This document shows, one piece after another, positions 5,516 to 5,835 of a DNA stretch of 5,835 bases. The stretch comes from Fidelibacterota bacterium UBA6531 (GTDB taxonomy: Bacteria; Fidelibacterota; Marinisomatia; Marinisomatales; TCS55), in the NCBI GenBank assembly GCA_002436185.1, contig DJKX01000017.1, positions 1-5,835 on the forward strand. Reading direction: 5' to 3'. Position numbers and translations under genes: made by a program. The notes below the pieces were generated by a model. That model was not told the DNA's origin. It searched no databases and was given only the letters and a program-made list of their open reading frames with translations. Numbering within the stretch: position 1 is the first letter of the stretch; each line of letters begins with the position of its first letter.

Positions 5516-5835
5516 ATGAAAAACAAAATAACAAGTTCAATTCTTTTATTGATCCCCCTATTTGTTTTTGGACAAGCTATAGACAATTTTGATGCTCTAC
5601 CAGATGCAGACTACTGGGGCTACGAAATTTCTGAAAATGCTGATAGTACTCTAAGTTTTGTCAATGTGAGTTACATTACTGATCCTGTTACTGAAGGCGC
5701 TGGAGCCATGCAGCTGGATTATAGTGCGCACAATATTGAAGCATGGGGAGGCTATGCCAAAATTTTCCATATGTTGGGTGGTGGCGATGATGAGGCAGGA
5801 TCACCAATTGAGGGGACATGGAAAATGGCTCCTGA
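5516..5835 (+). CDS. Secreted protein of unknown function, N-terminal part, cut by window edge
   Basis: 106 complete codons are visible, then the window ends. Residues 1-21 form a signal peptide: MKNK, the hydrophobic core SILLLIPLFVFG, then QA. Cleavage near G19-A21 is likely, so the protein is exported. The mature part begins IDNFDALPDADYWGYEIS and continues with GAGAMQLDYSAHNIEAWGGYAKI. This 'D-N-F-D ... W' opening followed by a 'G..AM.LDY' strand resembles the beginning of beta-sandwich carbohydrate-binding modules such as CBM11-like domains, and of secreted FCB-group proteins that often end in a sorting domain. That is a loose resemblance, not an identification. It is transcribed away from the LacI-type gene and the glucosidase cluster, so a role in binding or breaking down the same polysaccharide is plausible. 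The C-terminal part, which would show any catalytic domain, is not in view. Confidence 0.8.
   Translation, partial: MKNKITSSILLLIPLFVFGQAIDNFDALPDADYWGYEISENADSTLSFVNVSYITDPVTEGAGAMQLDYSAHNIEAWGGYAKIFHMLGGGDDEAGSPIEGTWKMAP

Overview
The window reads as part of a bacterial carbohydrate-use locus. It is moderately AT-rich, about 40% GC judged by eye. Four genes lie on the minus strand. In transcription order they are a LacI-family regulator (about 5195 down to 4198), a GPH/MelB-type sugar:cation symporter (4094 to 2748), a secreted family-3 beta-glucosidase of the BglX type (2720 to 486), and the first 127 codons of a second GPH-type transporter (381, running off the left edge). On the plus strand, diverging from the regulator, is the start of a secreted protein of unknown function (5516, running off the right edge).

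Organism: nothing in the window fixes the taxon. The new secreted protein's leader ends in Phe-Gly-Gln, which is common in Bacteroidota and related FCB-group bacteria such as Ignavibacteriota, Calditrichota and Marinimicrobia. Three genes have good Shine-Dalgarno sequences, and sigma-70-like -10 boxes can be picked out. This fits an FCB-group relative outside classical Bacteroidales better than Bacteroides itself. This is a tentative inference.

How the genes could work together: BglX would remove beta-linked glucose units from short oligosaccharides outside the cytoplasm. One or both GPH symporters would import the sugars. The LacI-type protein would sense an inducer and control the set. The symporter and bglX are 27 bp apart and almost certainly co-transcribed. 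The second transporter follows bglX after 104 bp on the same strand.

The main oddities are these. (1) The regulator is split by a one-base frameshift at 5043-5045, and adding one A to a short A run would restore a normal 332-residue LacI protein. (2) A perfect 20-bp piece of the first symporter gene is repeated in the short gap after bglX. (3) The 320-bp divergent intergenic region holds a perfect 16-bp palindrome, a 15-bp-arm inverted repeat and several phased TTACAT/ATGTAA half-sites. No RNA genes, CRISPR arrays or insertion sequences were seen, and I found no clear evidence of a previously undescribed system.
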